Shown here piece by piece: positions 27,239 to 37,095 of a stretch of 56,522 nucleotides of DNA; within the stretch, counting starts at the first letter, position 1, and every line of letters starts with the position of its first letter. The notes beneath the pieces are model-generated. The model worked only from the letters and a program-made list of their open reading frames with translations, was not told where the DNA came from and did no database searches. Origin of the DNA: Gammaproteobacteria bacterium (lineage in GTDB: Bacteria; Pseudomonadota; Gammaproteobacteria; Nitrosococcales; Methylophagaceae); contig JARGFJ010000013.1 of NCBI GenBank assembly GCA_029210875.1, positions 1-56,522 on the forward strand, written 5' to 3'. Made by a program: the position numbers and the translations under genes.

Positions 27239-27654
27239 TGTTGATTCAACCATGATTGAAGAATAAGTTGTGCGGAGATGCTGTCGACATCTTCGCGTTT
27301 ATTAGCGTGCATTTTGTCACGAATTCCTAATTGTTCAAGTGCTTCGTATGTACTTAGACGTTCATCTTGCCATTGAACAGGTATATGGAAGCGACCATTA
27401 AGTCTATTTCCAAAGCGTTTTGCTGCTGTGGTCATTTCTTGCTCAGTACCATCCATGTTTAAAGGTAAGCCGACAACGATCAGTTGTGGTTGCCATTGAT
27501 CGAGTAAATTTTTAATTTCATCCCAATTAGGGATCCCATCTCTAGCTTTAATGACGGTGAGAGGGCTGGCGGTATTGGTTAATTGTTGGCCTACTGCAAC
27601 ACCGATATATTTGAGACCATAATCAAAACCAAGGATGGTTTTTGCCAGCATCAT
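27235..27654 (-). CDS. ruvX: RuvX/YqgF Holliday junction resolvase-like nuclease
   Basis: A 139-residue RNase H-like protein. The N-terminal GFDYGLKYIGVAVG motif carries the first catalytic Asp, with VVGLPLNMDGTE and WQDERLST following. YqgF is associated with pre-16S rRNA 5'-end processing. It overlaps algH by ATGA and pyrR by ATGA. Confidence 0.92.
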   Translation of the reverse strand: MMLAKTILGFDYGLKYIGVAVGQQLTNTASPLTVIKARDGIPNWDEIKNLLDQWQPQLIVVGLPLNMDGTEQEMTTAAKRFGNRLNGRFHIPVQWQDERLSTYEALEQLGIRDKMHANKREDVDSISAQLILQSWLNQQ

Positions 27655-28214
27655 GCATGTCCTGCAATTGAGGATAATAAGGTAATATCAACCCCTAGTA
27701 GAGCCGCAGCAGCTTGCCAACGTTCATTTGCAGGCGTATTAAAAATAATGCTGTGGTCAGATTTGACAGTCAACCAGCTATTATCGCTAATTTCTTGCTC
27801 CAACTGACCTGCATCCCAGCCAGCATAACCCAATGCAATTAACATATTTTCAGGGCCAGCACCATGACCAATTTGTTTTAAAATGTCGGTAGAAGTTGTT
27901 AGATAAAGTGAGTCCGAAATCTGTAAGCTGGAATCCCGGTACTGCTTAGAATCATGTAGTACCATGCCCTGACTTTTATCAACTGGACCACCAAATAAAA
28001 TAGGTATGTGTTTATTCTGAGCAGCGGACGTGTCTATATTGATATGAGTAAGTAACTCATCTACAGTGATTTGAGTGGGACGGTTAATGATTAGCCCCAT
28101 TGCCCCCTTGTCATCATGCTCACACAGATAAACCACAGAATGATAAAAAAATGTGTCGTTAAGTGACGGCATGGCGATAAGAAAATGATTTTTCAGTGAT
28201 GATGCCATCGTCAA
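27651..28214 (-). CDS. algH: YqgE/AlgH family protein
   Basis: A 187-residue AlgH family protein: N-terminal LKNHFLIAMPSLNDTFFYHSVVYLCEH, FGGPVDKSQGMVLH and GYAGWDAGQLEQE are the family blocks. The biochemical function is not established. It heads the algH-ruvX-pyrRBC' overlap series, seven bases after trkA. Confidence 0.93.
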   Translation of the reverse strand: MTMASSLKNHFLIAMPSLNDTFFYHSVVYLCEHDDKGAMGLIINRPTQITVDELLTHINIDTSAAQNKHIPILFGGPVDKSQGMVLHDSKQYRDSSLQISDSLYLTTSTDILKQIGHGAGPENMLIALGYAGWDAGQLEQEISDNSWLTVKSDHSIIFNTPANERWQAAAALLGVDITLLSSIAGHA

Positions 28215-28221
28215 TTGCTCA

Positions 28222-29595
28222 CTAAAAGAAATTCAATCCAACTTGGAACAGGCGCTCGACCTGCTCTATGTGACGTTTATTGATTAAGAACAAGATAACA
28301 TGGTCGTTGGCTTCGATCACAGTATCATGATGGGTAATAATGACGTCATCGCCACGCACAATGGCACCTATTGTCGTACCTGGCGGTAAATTGATTTCAT
28401 CGATACGTCGGCCAACGACTAGCGATGAATCGTGATCACCATGTGCTACTGCTTCCAATGCTTCAGCCGCACCGCGACGAAGTGAATGAACAGCAACAAT
28501 ATCACCGCGACGAATATGAGCTAATAAGCTACCAATCGTTGCTTGTTGTGGCGATATCGCAATATCAATGCTACTACTTTCAATTAAATCAACATAAGAA
28601 GCCCTGTTGATTAGTGATAATACTTTTCTTGCGCCCAAGCGTTTTGCCAGCATTGCCGATAGAATATTGGCTTCGTCATCATTAGTTAAGGCACAGAATA
28701 AATCGACTTTATCAATGTCTTCTTCGCGCAGTATATCCTCGTTTGCAACATCACCATGAAGCACGATCGTATTTGAGAGTTCTTCAGATAGAAATTCAGC
28801 ACGCTTGGCATTTACTTCGATTAACTTTACGTTGTAGTTGTGCTCAAGTGCTTTTGCCAGGCGCGCACCAATTTGGCCACCACCAGCAAGCATAATCCGT
28901 TTATAGGGTTTATCTAAACGGCGCAGTTGACTCATCACTGAAAAAATGTTCTCGCTGGCAGCAATAAAAAATACTTCATCGTCATTTTCAATAACGGTTT
29001 CGGCTCTTGGAAAAATGGGGTGACCATTTCTAAAAATAGCGGCAACACGTGTATCCTTTTTAGGCATGTGGTGGCGAAGATCTTTAATGGGTTTACCAAC
29101 AAGTGGACCACCATGAAACGCTTTCACTGCTACTAACTGCACTTTCTTATCAGCAAAATCGAGTACCTGTAATGCGTTAGGGTGATTAATTAGCCGTTCG
29201 ATATAGTCGGTGACAATTTGTTCCGGACTAATCAACATATCGATAGCAATAGCATCAGTATTGAATAAATCAGGTACAGCCAGATATTCAGGGCTACGGA
29301 TACGGGCGATTTTGGTTGGTGTGCGATACAGGTTATGGCAGATCTGGCAGGCGACAATATTGGTTTCATCGCTATTCGTCACTGCTAAAACAAGATCAGC
29401 ATCTTCAGCACCTGCTTTAGCCAGAATGTCTGGATGCGATGCTAAACCTTGTAGCGTTCGAATATCATAATGATCTTGCAGGCCAATGAGTAGATCACTG
29501 TTGATATCAACCACCGTGATGTCATTATCTTCACGTGCAAGGCTTGCCGCTACGGATGAGCCTACTTGACCAGCACCGAGAATCAGAATTTTCAT
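28222..29595 (-). CDS. trkA: Trk potassium uptake regulatory protein TrkA
   Basis: A 457-residue cytoplasmic NAD-binding regulator of Trk potassium channels. Two RCK_N domains are visible ([16 protein letters not shown] at the N-terminus, [16 protein letters not shown] at about residue 237), each followed by an RCK_C domain. It overlaps ntrX by four bases. No trkH is in the window. Confidence 0.93.
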   Translation of the reverse strand: MKILILGAGQVGSSVAASLAREDNDITVVDINSDLLIGLQDHYDIRTLQGLASHPDILAKAGAEDADLVLAVTNSDETNIVACQICHNLYRTPTKIARIRSPEYLAVPDLFNTDAIAIDMLISPEQIVTDYIERLINHPNALQVLDFADKKVQLVAVKAFHGGPLVGKPIKDLRHHMPKKDTRVAAIFRNGHPIFPRAETVIENDDEVFFIAASENIFSVMSQLRRLDKPYKRIMLAGGGQIGARLAKALEHNYNVKLIEVNAKRAEFLSEELSNTIVLHGDVANEDILREEDIDKVDLFCALTNDDEANILSAMLAKRLGARKVLSLINRASYVDLIESSSIDIAISPQQATIGSLLAHIRRGDIVAVHSLRRGAAEALEAVAHGDHDSSLVVGRRIDEINLPPGTTIGAIVRGDDVIITHHDTVIEANDHVILFLINKRHIEQVERLFQVGLNFF

Positions 29596-30875
29596 ATGTT
29601 GTCCTGAGTTTGTTTGGTGTCAATGCCTAAGGAGCGTAGTTTACGATAAAGGTGGGTACGCTCCATGCCTGCTAATTTGGCTGCTTTGCCAACATTGCCA
29701 TCAGTATGTTCAAGCTTATGCAGTAAATAAATCCGTTCAAACTGTTCCCTTGCTTCACGTAGCGGTAGATCATAATTGATAGTATTGTCATCATTAGCAT
29801 CTTGATTCGCAGATTGTAGGGTGAGTTCAATATCGGCTTCATCGATTTCATTGTCTTCGCTTAACAATAACAGGCGCTGAATGATATTTTTGAGTTCGAG
29901 CACATTGCCTGGCCAGGTATGGTTTCTTAAGCGATTTTGTGCGGCAACAGTAAAACGGCGATAGGGTAGCTGTGCCTGAGTCGTATGTTGATCAACAAAG
30001 TGGTGAACCAGTTCAGGAATGTCCTCAATATGATCTCGCAGTGGTGGAATAATCAGGCTAATGCTATTAATTTGGTATAACAACGCTTCTTGAAAACGGT
30101 TATTGCTGACAGCGTGTTCCAGTGAATGTTGTGTCGAAAAAATAAGTTGGCCATTTTCCAGCTTTTTGGTTTCTAGCATATGTGACAATAGCGCTTGAGC
30201 TTTGTCACTGAGCAAAGAAATATCATTTAGAAATACACAGCAATTGCTAGCGAGCGAAATCAGCTTTTGACTATCAAGGGGAAATGTTTCGTCCGTTAAT
30301 TCAATGAATTTTCCTTTGGAATATGCACCAAGCGAATGCAGGTAATGTGCAAAGCAATGTTTACCAGTACCACCTTCACCAATTAGTAAGATCGGCATAT
30401 TGTGTTTGGCGACTCTGCCCGCCTGTTCGCGTAATAACGTTATTTGCTGGCTTTTTCCAACCGGCTCTTGAATGTCAAACTGGTGCTTGGCAATTTGTTT
30501 TGCTTTGTTTTCCAGCGCAACTTCGACGCCACGGAGTAATTTCGCGGTAGACAGTGGTTTTTCAATAAAATCTGCGGCACCAAGTCGTGTTGCCTCGACC
30601 GCTGTTTCAATCGTGCCATGGCCAGACATCATCACAATGGTTGATTGTGCATCATAGTCCATGAATTCACGCAGCAGTGAAATGCCATCGATATCTGGCA
30701 TCCAAATATCAAGCAAAATGAGGCTTGGACGATGTTGTTTTACAGCGGTACGTGCTGTAATACCATCTGATGCCGTTGATACTTGATAACCTTCATCGCC
30801 TAAGATGTCCTTAATCAAATCACGAATATCAGGTTCGTCGTCAACAATTAAAATGTGGGTATCACTTTTACTCAT
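29592..30875 (-). CDS. ntrX: NtrX-like response regulator with degenerate AAA+ domain
   Basis: A 427-residue response regulator paired with ntrY. The receiver has phosphoacceptor Asp56 and Lys106; a Fis-type helix-turn-helix closes the protein ([21 protein letters not shown]). The central AAA+ module is altered: Walker A GEGGTGKH (166-173) is followed only 30 residues later by a Walker B-like CCVFLND (202-208) where canonical activators have about 70 residues including the GAFTGA loop. That loop, which contacts sigma-54, is missing and the Walker B reads FLND instead of FLDE. The sensor II region ([10 protein letters not shown]) remains. It probably regulates without activating sigma-54 (inference). 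It overlaps trkA and ntrY. Confidence 0.88.
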   Translation of the reverse strand: MSKSDTHILIVDDEPDIRDLIKDILGDEGYQVSTASDGITARTAVKQHRPSLILLDIWMPDIDGISLLREFMDYDAQSTIVMMSGHGTIETAVEATRLGAADFIEKPLSTAKLLRGVEVALENKAKQIAKHQFDIQEPVGKSQQITLLREQAGRVAKHNMPILLIGEGGTGKHCFAHYLHSLGAYSKGKFIELTDETFPLDSQKLISLASNCCVFLNDISLLSDKAQALLSHMLETKKLENGQLIFSTQHSLEHAVSNNRFQEALLYQINSISLIIPPLRDHIEDIPELVHHFVDQHTTQAQLPYRRFTVAAQNRLRNHTWPGNVLELKNIIQRLLLLSEDNEIDEADIELTLQSANQDANDDNTINYDLPLREAREQFERIYLLHKLEHTDGNVGKAAKLAGMERTHLYRKLRSLGIDTKQTQDNI

Positions 30876-33037
30876 AAACCAGGATCCTCTAATGGCAACC
30901 GAATTATTATACAGGCTCCGTTAACATTCCTGTTTTCTGCCCAGACCATCCCATGGTGTTCTTCAATAATTTTTTTGACGATGGCGAGTCCAAGTCCTGT
31001 ACCTTTTAACTTATTAGTGGCGTAAGGCTCAAACAGTCTTGCCAGCATTTCATCTGGAATACCTGGGCCATGATCTAATACCGACAGTTCTAACCAGTTG
31101 CTATGGTTATGTTGAACCTGTGACAATTCAATTTCAATGGTAACGGGCAGATTTGCTTCTTCGCTGGCTTCAATGGCATTTTTTAGCAGGTTGTGGAGCA
31201 CTTGCCTTAAGCGATTACTATCAACATTAAGCTCTATATCATCTATGTTTTGCTTTAGAGAAATAAAATGATTGGGATGGCTTTGATATAAAGCAAGCAC
31301 CTCTTTGATTAAGTTGGCAATATTGTATTTTGCCAATTGCAGTCCTGGATTGCGTGCATAATCAGAAAAATCATTAACCATATCTTTCATGGCATCAACT
31401 TGCTGAATGATGGTGTTGGTTAATTTGTTGAGGAGATCGGTCTGATCATCAGGTAATAACGCACCATATTTATGCTGTAGGCGTTCAGCAGACAGTTGAA
31501 TAGGCGTCAGTGGGTTTTTGATTTCGTGTGCAAGTCGTCTTGCGACTTCACCCCATGCCGCATTTCGTTGGGCTTGCAGTAAGGTTGTAATGTCATCAAA
31601 TACGAAAACCCAGCCTGCATCATTAGGTAGTAATGTGCCTCTACACATCAAGGTTTGGCGTCGTTTTTTAGGGTGTAACTCAAGCTGTTGTTGCCAATTA
31701 TGATGGCGTTTAATCTGCGCCAGGATCATGTCAACAAAAGACTCTAAATGCTTATGCTTGTCACTAATATGTGTAAGCGAATACTCGAGGTGGTGTTGTA
31801 ACGTAACATCCAGGATAGCGCTGCTGGCAACATTGGCTGTTTTCAAGCGAAGATGGTCATCTAAGGTGATAACACCACTTGATAAGCTTCCTAATACCGC
31901 ACCTAGATAGTTTGTTTGTTGCTCAAGCATTCGATGGCTACGCTGGGATGCATTACGCTCTTGGGTAAGGCGTTGGGTCATTTGATTAAATGAACGAACC
32001 AAGAAGCCAATCTCATCATGATTCGATGTCGTGAGTTGGGTGTTGTAGTTACCTGAAGCAACCGATTGGGTACCGTCAGCCAATTCTTGAAGCGGATGTA
32101 CAATCCGCCTTGAAATCCATACTGCAAACCAGATAGATGCTAAAACGGTTAACAGTACTATCAGGCTTAATGTGAGTGTAAATATCGTAATTAATGGTTT
32201 TCGTAAATAACTGAGCTCTTTGTAATCTGTATAGGCATCCTGTACGGTTTTGCCTAGGGAGCTGAGACGCTCGTTAACAGGAAATATAACGTGCAGCATG
32301 ATGTCCTGTTGTAATACGGATTTCTTGGGGATACGTACGGCTGCTCTTAGCTGAAGTTCATCATTATCACTGGGATCTAGTCCAATGTAGTCTTGTTGCT
32401 GTTCCAGTTGTCTAAAAATGGCATCATCAGGCCGAATGGGCACCATAATCGCGGGGTTTTCTATGCTTGATGTGATCATCTGGCCATTCATATTCCATAT
32501 ACTCATTTCGATGGCACCACTGAGCTGATTAAGTTCACGTAACCCATGATTTAATTCATTGTCAGGTAACTGACTTAACACCCCTGACATCATCCGAGTT
32601 TGACGTAACAGGGTTCTCATCCGAATACCAAAAGAGGTTCGACTTAAGTCGAGTGCGTCATCAAGCGCTTGTTCAATTTTGACATCAAACCAGCTATTGA
32701 TGCCACGATGCAGAAAATGAATTGAAAAACTATAAACAATGGTTGTTGAAATCAAGATCAATAAAACAAATAGGCTGACTAAGCGAATGGTTAAGCGTGA
32801 ACCTGCTTCTCTTTGTTTAAAATCCGTGTAAAGTCGATGTAAGCTTCTTACTAAAATAGCAGTTAGTAGAATAAGTATGGCTAGACCCAAGCCAAAAATA
32901 ACTAAAAATAAGTCATTTAGTCTTGAGCTATCTGACGTTGCAGCCGTCAGTAAGTAGGCCAATACAACCAGCAAAATGGCAAGTGAGAAATAAGGCGTCG
33001 TTCCCGAACTTAAACGTTTAATCAGTGTTATTGCCAT
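30872..33037 (-). CDS. ntrY: NtrY-like sensor histidine kinase
   Basis: A 721-residue membrane kinase: several N-terminal hydrophobic segments with a periplasmic sensing part, a HAMP domain near residue 310, a PAS domain, a HisKA domain with the phosphoacceptor in RRLAHEIKNPLTPIQLS (about residue 500), and an HATPase_c domain with DHGPGIP and GTGLGLAI. NtrY/NtrX systems respond to nitrogen, redox or envelope status. It overlaps ntrX by four bases and the DUF4390 gene by 10. Confidence 0.92.
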   Translation of the reverse strand: MAITLIKRLSSGTTPYFSLAILLVVLAYLLTAATSDSSRLNDLFLVIFGLGLAILILLTAILVRSLHRLYTDFKQREAGSRLTIRLVSLFVLLILISTTIVYSFSIHFLHRGINSWFDVKIEQALDDALDLSRTSFGIRMRTLLRQTRMMSGVLSQLPDNELNHGLRELNQLSGAIEMSIWNMNGQMITSSIENPAIMVPIRPDDAIFRQLEQQQDYIGLDPSDNDELQLRAAVRIPKKSVLQQDIMLHVIFPVNERLSSLGKTVQDAYTDYKELSYLRKPLITIFTLTLSLIVLLTVLASIWFAVWISRRIVHPLQELADGTQSVASGNYNTQLTTSNHDEIGFLVRSFNQMTQRLTQERNASQRSHRMLEQQTNYLGAVLGSLSSGVITLDDHLRLKTANVASSAILDVTLQHHLEYSLTHISDKHKHLESFVDMILAQIKRHHNWQQQLELHPKKRRQTLMCRGTLLPNDAGWVFVFDDITTLLQAQRNAAWGEVARRLAHEIKNPLTPIQLSAERLQHKYGALLPDDQTDLLNKLTNTIIQQVDAMKDMVNDFSDYARNPGLQLAKYNIANLIKEVLALYQSHPNHFISLKQNIDDIELNVDSNRLRQVLHNLLKNAIEASEEANLPVTIEIELSQVQHNHSNWLELSVLDHGPGIPDEMLARLFEPYATNKLKGTGLGLAIVKKIIEEHHGMVWAENRNVNGACIIIRLPLEDPGL

Positions 33038-33615
33038 ATCGCCTCAGTCCAGGGACTACCTAATTGCCACTTGGAAGAGAGTAATGCTCCTGGTCGCATC
33101 GGAGTTGGGAGTTCTAACAGATCGAGGCTGGTTCGTAAATAAATATGAAGATTATCGGTTTCGGTCATATGTTCTGGTGGCAGGGTAAATGCTTCAATGG
33201 TGCCTAAGGCATCTAATGCTGCCTCAAGCGAAATAAAACTTCGGTGTTGCTCGGTGTCCAGATCATTGACAATATATTGATTTGTTAACGCATGGTAGCG
33301 TAATTCATAACGCAGACTGGTTGACCACAAGGTGTTTTGCCATTGCCAAAATTGTCCGAGTAATGGCAAAGCGTGAATAATTTCCAATTCCTGTACAAAT
33401 ACAATTGGAACGCCATTGGCAATCGCTTCTTTTACACGCGGTGTTAGTGAGTAATTTATATCGGCCTCTAAGGAGTAGCCATTACCAATTTTAGTGATAA
33501 TGGCTTTATCCACATTGAATTTTGCTGCAACACTGCTAGTGCTGATTAGCACTAGCAGACTGAGTAAAATGAGATTTAGTTTAGCGGTGACGAAGGCAGG
33601 CATAATAAAAGCCAT
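33028..33615 (-). CDS. DUF4390 family exported protein
   Basis: A 195-residue protein with a signal peptide (LLSLLVLISTSSVAA) and a DUF4390 domain (NGVPIVFVQELEI, LRYELRYHALTNQYIV). The family recurs between rsmB and ntrY; function unknown, probably periplasmic. It overlaps rsmB by 35 bases; a start four codons later is also possible. Confidence 0.82.
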   Translation of the reverse strand: MAFIMPAFVTAKLNLILLSLLVLISTSSVAAKFNVDKAIITKIGNGYSLEADINYSLTPRVKEAIANGVPIVFVQELEIIHALPLLGQFWQWQNTLWSTSLRYELRYHALTNQYIVNDLDTEQHRSFISLEAALDALGTIEAFTLPPEHMTETDNLHIYLRTSLDLLELPTPMRPGALLSSKWQLGSPWTEAIWQ

Positions 33616-34885
33616 CTAATTGATCTTCACCGGGTAAGCGCTGATAGCCCGCTTGTCGACGAGTGGCTGGCGCAATGTCAGCAAAATGCTCTTGTGCTTC
33701 AGGATGATTCTGTAAAAAAGTCATGATCTGTTGCTCATTTTCCTGCTGAATAACCGAGCAGGTTGTATACACTAATAAGCCGTTAGTGTTGAGCAATGGC
33801 CATAAACTTTCAAGTAACTGTTGTTGTTTTAATGCTAAGTTAGCAATATCGTCTGGACGACGCAGCAATTTAATATCAGGATGACGTCTAATAACGCCAG
33901 TACCTGAGCATGGTGCATCAATCAGAATACGATCAAACTTTGTTCCGTCCCACCATGAAGCGATATCAGCAGCATCTGCGGCAATAAGCTGTGCTTTTAA
34001 TCTTAAACGATCGGTATTTTGTTTAATTTGAACAAGGCGATCAGGATCAATATCTAAGGCGATAACCTCATTATCTGGTTGAGTTTCAAGGATATGACAG
34101 GTTTTGCCTCCAGGCGCAGCGCAAGCATCTAAAATACGTTGCTGTACTTTAATGTCAAGCAAATCGATAACACGTTGTGCGGCACCATCTTGTACAGAAA
34201 TATGACCTTGGTTAAAGTCAGGAAGAGAATACACGTCGCATGCAGACGCTAATATGATGCCATTAGCGGTATCAGGCAAAGCTGAAGCAGTGATTTCTGC
34301 ACCAGCTAATCGATCAAGGTATTCATTACGTGAACAGTATTGTTGATTAACACGCAAGATCATTGGTGGTTGCTGATTGTTAGCATCCAATAATGATTGC
34401 CATTGTTCAGGCCAATCTTGTTGAAAACGATCAATCAACCAATCAGGGTGAGCATACAAGGATGAAGGTGATTGTAATGCCTGAGCTTCAATAGCCTCTT
34501 TTTCACGTTGATAATGTCTAAGACTTGCATTAATCAAGCCGGATGCCCACTGTTTTCCAAGTGTTTTAGCGGCATTGACGGTTTCAGATAGCGCTGCATG
34601 TTCTGGAATGCGCATCGCACGTAACTGATATAAACCGCAAAGTAATAGCGCATTAATATCGCCATCTTTGTTTTTGAGTGGTTTTTTTATTAACAGATCT
34701 GCGATGGCTTGAAGTTGTGGTTGCCAGCGGATTACACCGTAACAGAGTTGCTGGCATAAGCTACGTTCATTGTCCGCTAAATGTGGTAAGGCGTTCGCCA
34801 GTAGTCCATTCAGAGAGCGATGCTGGTGTATCACATCCGAAATGATGCGGGCGGCATTAGCACGGGCAGAATGTTTTTTAGCCAA
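33581..34885 (-). CDS. rsmB: 16S rRNA (cytosine-967-C5)-methyltransferase RsmB
   Basis: A 434-residue Fmu/Sun-type methyltransferase: an N-terminal NusB-like helical domain, then a SAM-binding domain with CAAPGGKTCHILE, the catalytic DAPCSGTGVIRRHPDI cysteine and the second cysteine in YTTCSV. It overlaps fmt by eight bases. Confidence 0.94.
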   Translation of the reverse strand: MAKKHSARANAARIISDVIHQHRSLNGLLANALPHLADNERSLCQQLCYGVIRWQPQLQAIADLLIKKPLKNKDGDINALLLCGLYQLRAMRIPEHAALSETVNAAKTLGKQWASGLINASLRHYQREKEAIEAQALQSPSSLYAHPDWLIDRFQQDWPEQWQSLLDANNQQPPMILRVNQQYCSRNEYLDRLAGAEITASALPDTANGIILASACDVYSLPDFNQGHISVQDGAAQRVIDLLDIKVQQRILDACAAPGGKTCHILETQPDNEVIALDIDPDRLVQIKQNTDRLRLKAQLIAADAADIASWWDGTKFDRILIDAPCSGTGVIRRHPDIKLLRRPDDIANLALKQQQLLESLWPLLNTNGLLVYTTCSVIQQENEQQIMTFLQNHPEAQEHFADIAPATRRQAGYQRLPGEDQLDGFYYACLRHR

Positions 34886-35807
34886 GATGCTCGCCTATTT
34901 CTGGTGAATTAGCATTTAAAAAGTCGGCAACAGACATGGCGCGTTTGCCTGGTAGTTGTACTTCGGTCACCCGTAACACACCATCACCAGTTGCAATATC
35001 AATTCCTTGACGTTGTATGGCAATAATTTCACCTGGCTTGGCACTAGAATCATCATTGATTACATGAGCAGACCAAATTCGAAATACAGCATCGTGCCAA
35101 TCTGTTTGGGCTACTGGCCATGGGTTAAAGGCATGAATTTGTCGTGTAATCTGTCGTGCTGATTGTCGCCAATCTATCAACGCTTCTTCTTTACGAAGCT
35201 TTTCTGCATAACAGCTCTGGCTATCATCCTGGACTTCGGCATGCTGTTGTAAATCAATAAGATTAGGCAACGTTGATAATAAGGTGTTGGCACCAAGTTC
35301 GGCTAAGCGGTCATGTAGTGTTGTGGCAGTATCACTATCATAAATTGGGCAGGTTGCGCGTGATAATACTGGCCCAGTGTCTAAGCCTGCCTCCATTTGC
35401 ATAATGCAGACACCGGTTTGATTATCACCGGCTAATAAAGCACGTTGAATGGGTGCTGCTCCTCGCCAGCGAGGTAACAATGAGGCGTGAATATTGATAC
35501 AGCCATAGTTAGGCATATCCAATACGCTTTGGGGCAACAGTAAGCCATAGGCAACAACAATCATTAAATCAGCCTGAAAATCAGCTAAGGTTTGTCGATC
35601 CTGATCAGACTTGAAATGAACAGGTTGCTCAACTCTCAGATCATGGCTTAATGCTAATTGTTTGACTGGGCTTGCCGTCAGTTTTCGGCCTCGACCAGCA
35701 GGTCGATCGGGTTGAGTGTAGACAGCACAGATTTCATGTTCTGTACGTAACAAAGCCTTAAGTGTTTCTGCGGCAAATTCCGGCGTGCCGGCAAAAATAA
35801 TCTTCAT
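34878..35807 (-). CDS. fmt: Methionyl-tRNA formyltransferase
   Basis: Formylates initiator Met-tRNA. The 309-residue protein has the N-terminal IIFAGTPEFAAETL, the catalytic segment INIHASLLPRWRGAAPIQ and the C-terminal tRNA-binding domain. It is eight bases downstream of def, the usual def-fmt pairing. Confidence 0.96.
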   Translation of the reverse strand: MKIIFAGTPEFAAETLKALLRTEHEICAVYTQPDRPAGRGRKLTASPVKQLALSHDLRVEQPVHFKSDQDRQTLADFQADLMIVVAYGLLLPQSVLDMPNYGCINIHASLLPRWRGAAPIQRALLAGDNQTGVCIMQMEAGLDTGPVLSRATCPIYDSDTATTLHDRLAELGANTLLSTLPNLIDLQQHAEVQDDSQSCYAEKLRKEEALIDWRQSARQITRQIHAFNPWPVAQTDWHDAVFRIWSAHVINDDSSAKPGEIIAIQRQGIDIATGDGVLRVTEVQLPGKRAMSVADFLNANSPEIGEHLG

Positions 35808-35814
35808 TGCTTCG

Positions 35815-36318
35815 TTATGACTTCTGTTTGAGTTGTTTTTCCAGGCGCTTTTTGATGCGTTGTCGTTTTAAATTGCTGATGTAATCAACAAACAATTTCC
35901 CATCGAGATGATCTATTTCATGTTGTATACAGGTGGCAAGAAGCTCATCTGCTTCAATCGTAAACGGTTTGCCTTCTCGGTCAAGTGCTTGCACGGTCAC
36001 CGTATCTGCACGTGTCACTATTTCATAGGCTTCCGGTACAGACAGGCAGCCTTCTTCATGGTCACGTTCACCTTGTTTTTCAAGGATTTCAGGATTAATA
36101 AAGACCATAGGCGCGGATTTATCTTCTGAAATATCGATGACTAAGATACGTTTTTGAACATTGATTTGTGTTGCCGCTAAACCGATGCCCGGCGCGTCAT
36201 ACATTGTTTCTATCATGTCATCTGCAAGTTGACGAATATCATCTGTGACCTCGCTGATAGGCAGTGCTTTTTTACGTAAGCGAGGATCTGGAAAGTGGAG
36301 AATTTCTCGTAAAGCCAT
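35815..36318 (-). CDS. def: Peptide deformylase
   Basis: Removes the N-formyl group from nascent proteins. The 167-residue protein carries motif 1 GIGLAATQ, motif 2 EGCLSVP (metal-ligand Cys) and motif 3 QHEIDHLDG (metal-ligand His pair). I use the ATG that gives the usual [15 protein letters not shown] start; the longer frame adds 13 unconserved residues. It opens the def-to-pyrC' block. Confidence 0.95.
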   Translation of the reverse strand: MALREILHFPDPRLRKKALPISEVTDDIRQLADDMIETMYDAPGIGLAATQINVQKRILVIDISEDKSAPMVFINPEILEKQGERDHEEGCLSVPEAYEIVTRADTVTVQALDREGKPFTIEADELLATCIQHEIDHLDGKLFVDYISNLKRQRIKKRLEKQLKQKS

Positions 36319-36476
36319 CGGAAAACCTGGTTCTGTATTACAACGATATAAGACCATTTTTTAGGTCGTTAAGTTGCGACTATTGTAAAGGTGCTGATGG
36401 TGTTTGAACACTTTAATACCTGGAATCAATGAATTTGCAGATTTATAGCACGGATCCTGACCGCGCTAACGGCGTT

Positions 36477-36516
36477 ATATTAGTGAGCAATAGAATAACT
36501 ATTACATCACTAATAT
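36477..36516. repeat. Hairpin-forming inverted repeat between def and the cytochrome gene
   Basis: ATATTAGTGA and TCACTAATAT form a 10-bp stem around a 20-base interval that itself contains AATAG/CTATT. A second small palindrome (CACTAGTAGTG) follows at about 36540. It could end the minus-strand cytochrome transcript or be an operator; no T-run is present. Confidence 0.45.
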
Positions 36517-36554
36517 GCCTTGTTATCCCAGCCATTATCACTAGTAGTGCTAAT

Positions 36555-36869
36555 TTATTTTAGGCTAGCATAATATGCGGCAATGTTATTGATGTCATCA
36601 TCACTTAAGCTGGCAGCTTGCATTTGCATAATTGCAGCCATACCACCATTGCGATCCTTGTTACGGTATGCGGTTAGAGCCGACACTAGATAGGCTTCGT
36701 TTTGTCCCGCTAGATTTGGGTAGGCAGGCATTACTGCTTTGCCATCTGCGCCATGGCAGCTGGCACACAACACTGCTTTAGCTTGTCCGGCAGCTACGTC
36801 GCCTGCAAATGACGCATTGCCAGATAAGATAAAACCTAGACCAATCAAGAGAAATAATACGTTTTTCAT
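36555..36869 (-). CDS. Small periplasmic cytochrome c (c553/c5-like)
   Basis: A 104-residue monohaem cytochrome: signal peptide ([16 protein letters not shown]), haem motif CASCHGADG (about residues 35-43), axial Met candidate in the [18 protein letters not shown] region, and the YYASLK C-terminus typical of class I cytochromes of this size. It probably donates electrons to a terminal oxidase or a periplasmic enzyme. Confidence 0.9.
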   Translation of the reverse strand: MKNVLFLLIGLGFILSGNASFAGDVAAGQAKAVLCASCHGADGKAVMPAYPNLAGQNEAYLVSALTAYRNKDRNGGMAAIMQMQAASLSDDDINNIAAYYASLK

Positions 36870-37095
36870 TTATGGTGTCTCCATCCAATGTAAATTAACT
36901 GAGTATTTGAAGCTGAATATAGCACTGATTTAATTGTTACATAAAGTTTTTATAGTGGTAATTGATCTATATCAAGCACCCTGATGTGGCCGAGTACTAA
37001 CGCATATTTGCGATAGTCTTTAATTGCGTTTACGCTTATGCTTGGATAGCGGTTGATTTATGACCTGATTTTGCTTTTCGATTGAGGACCTGTCG

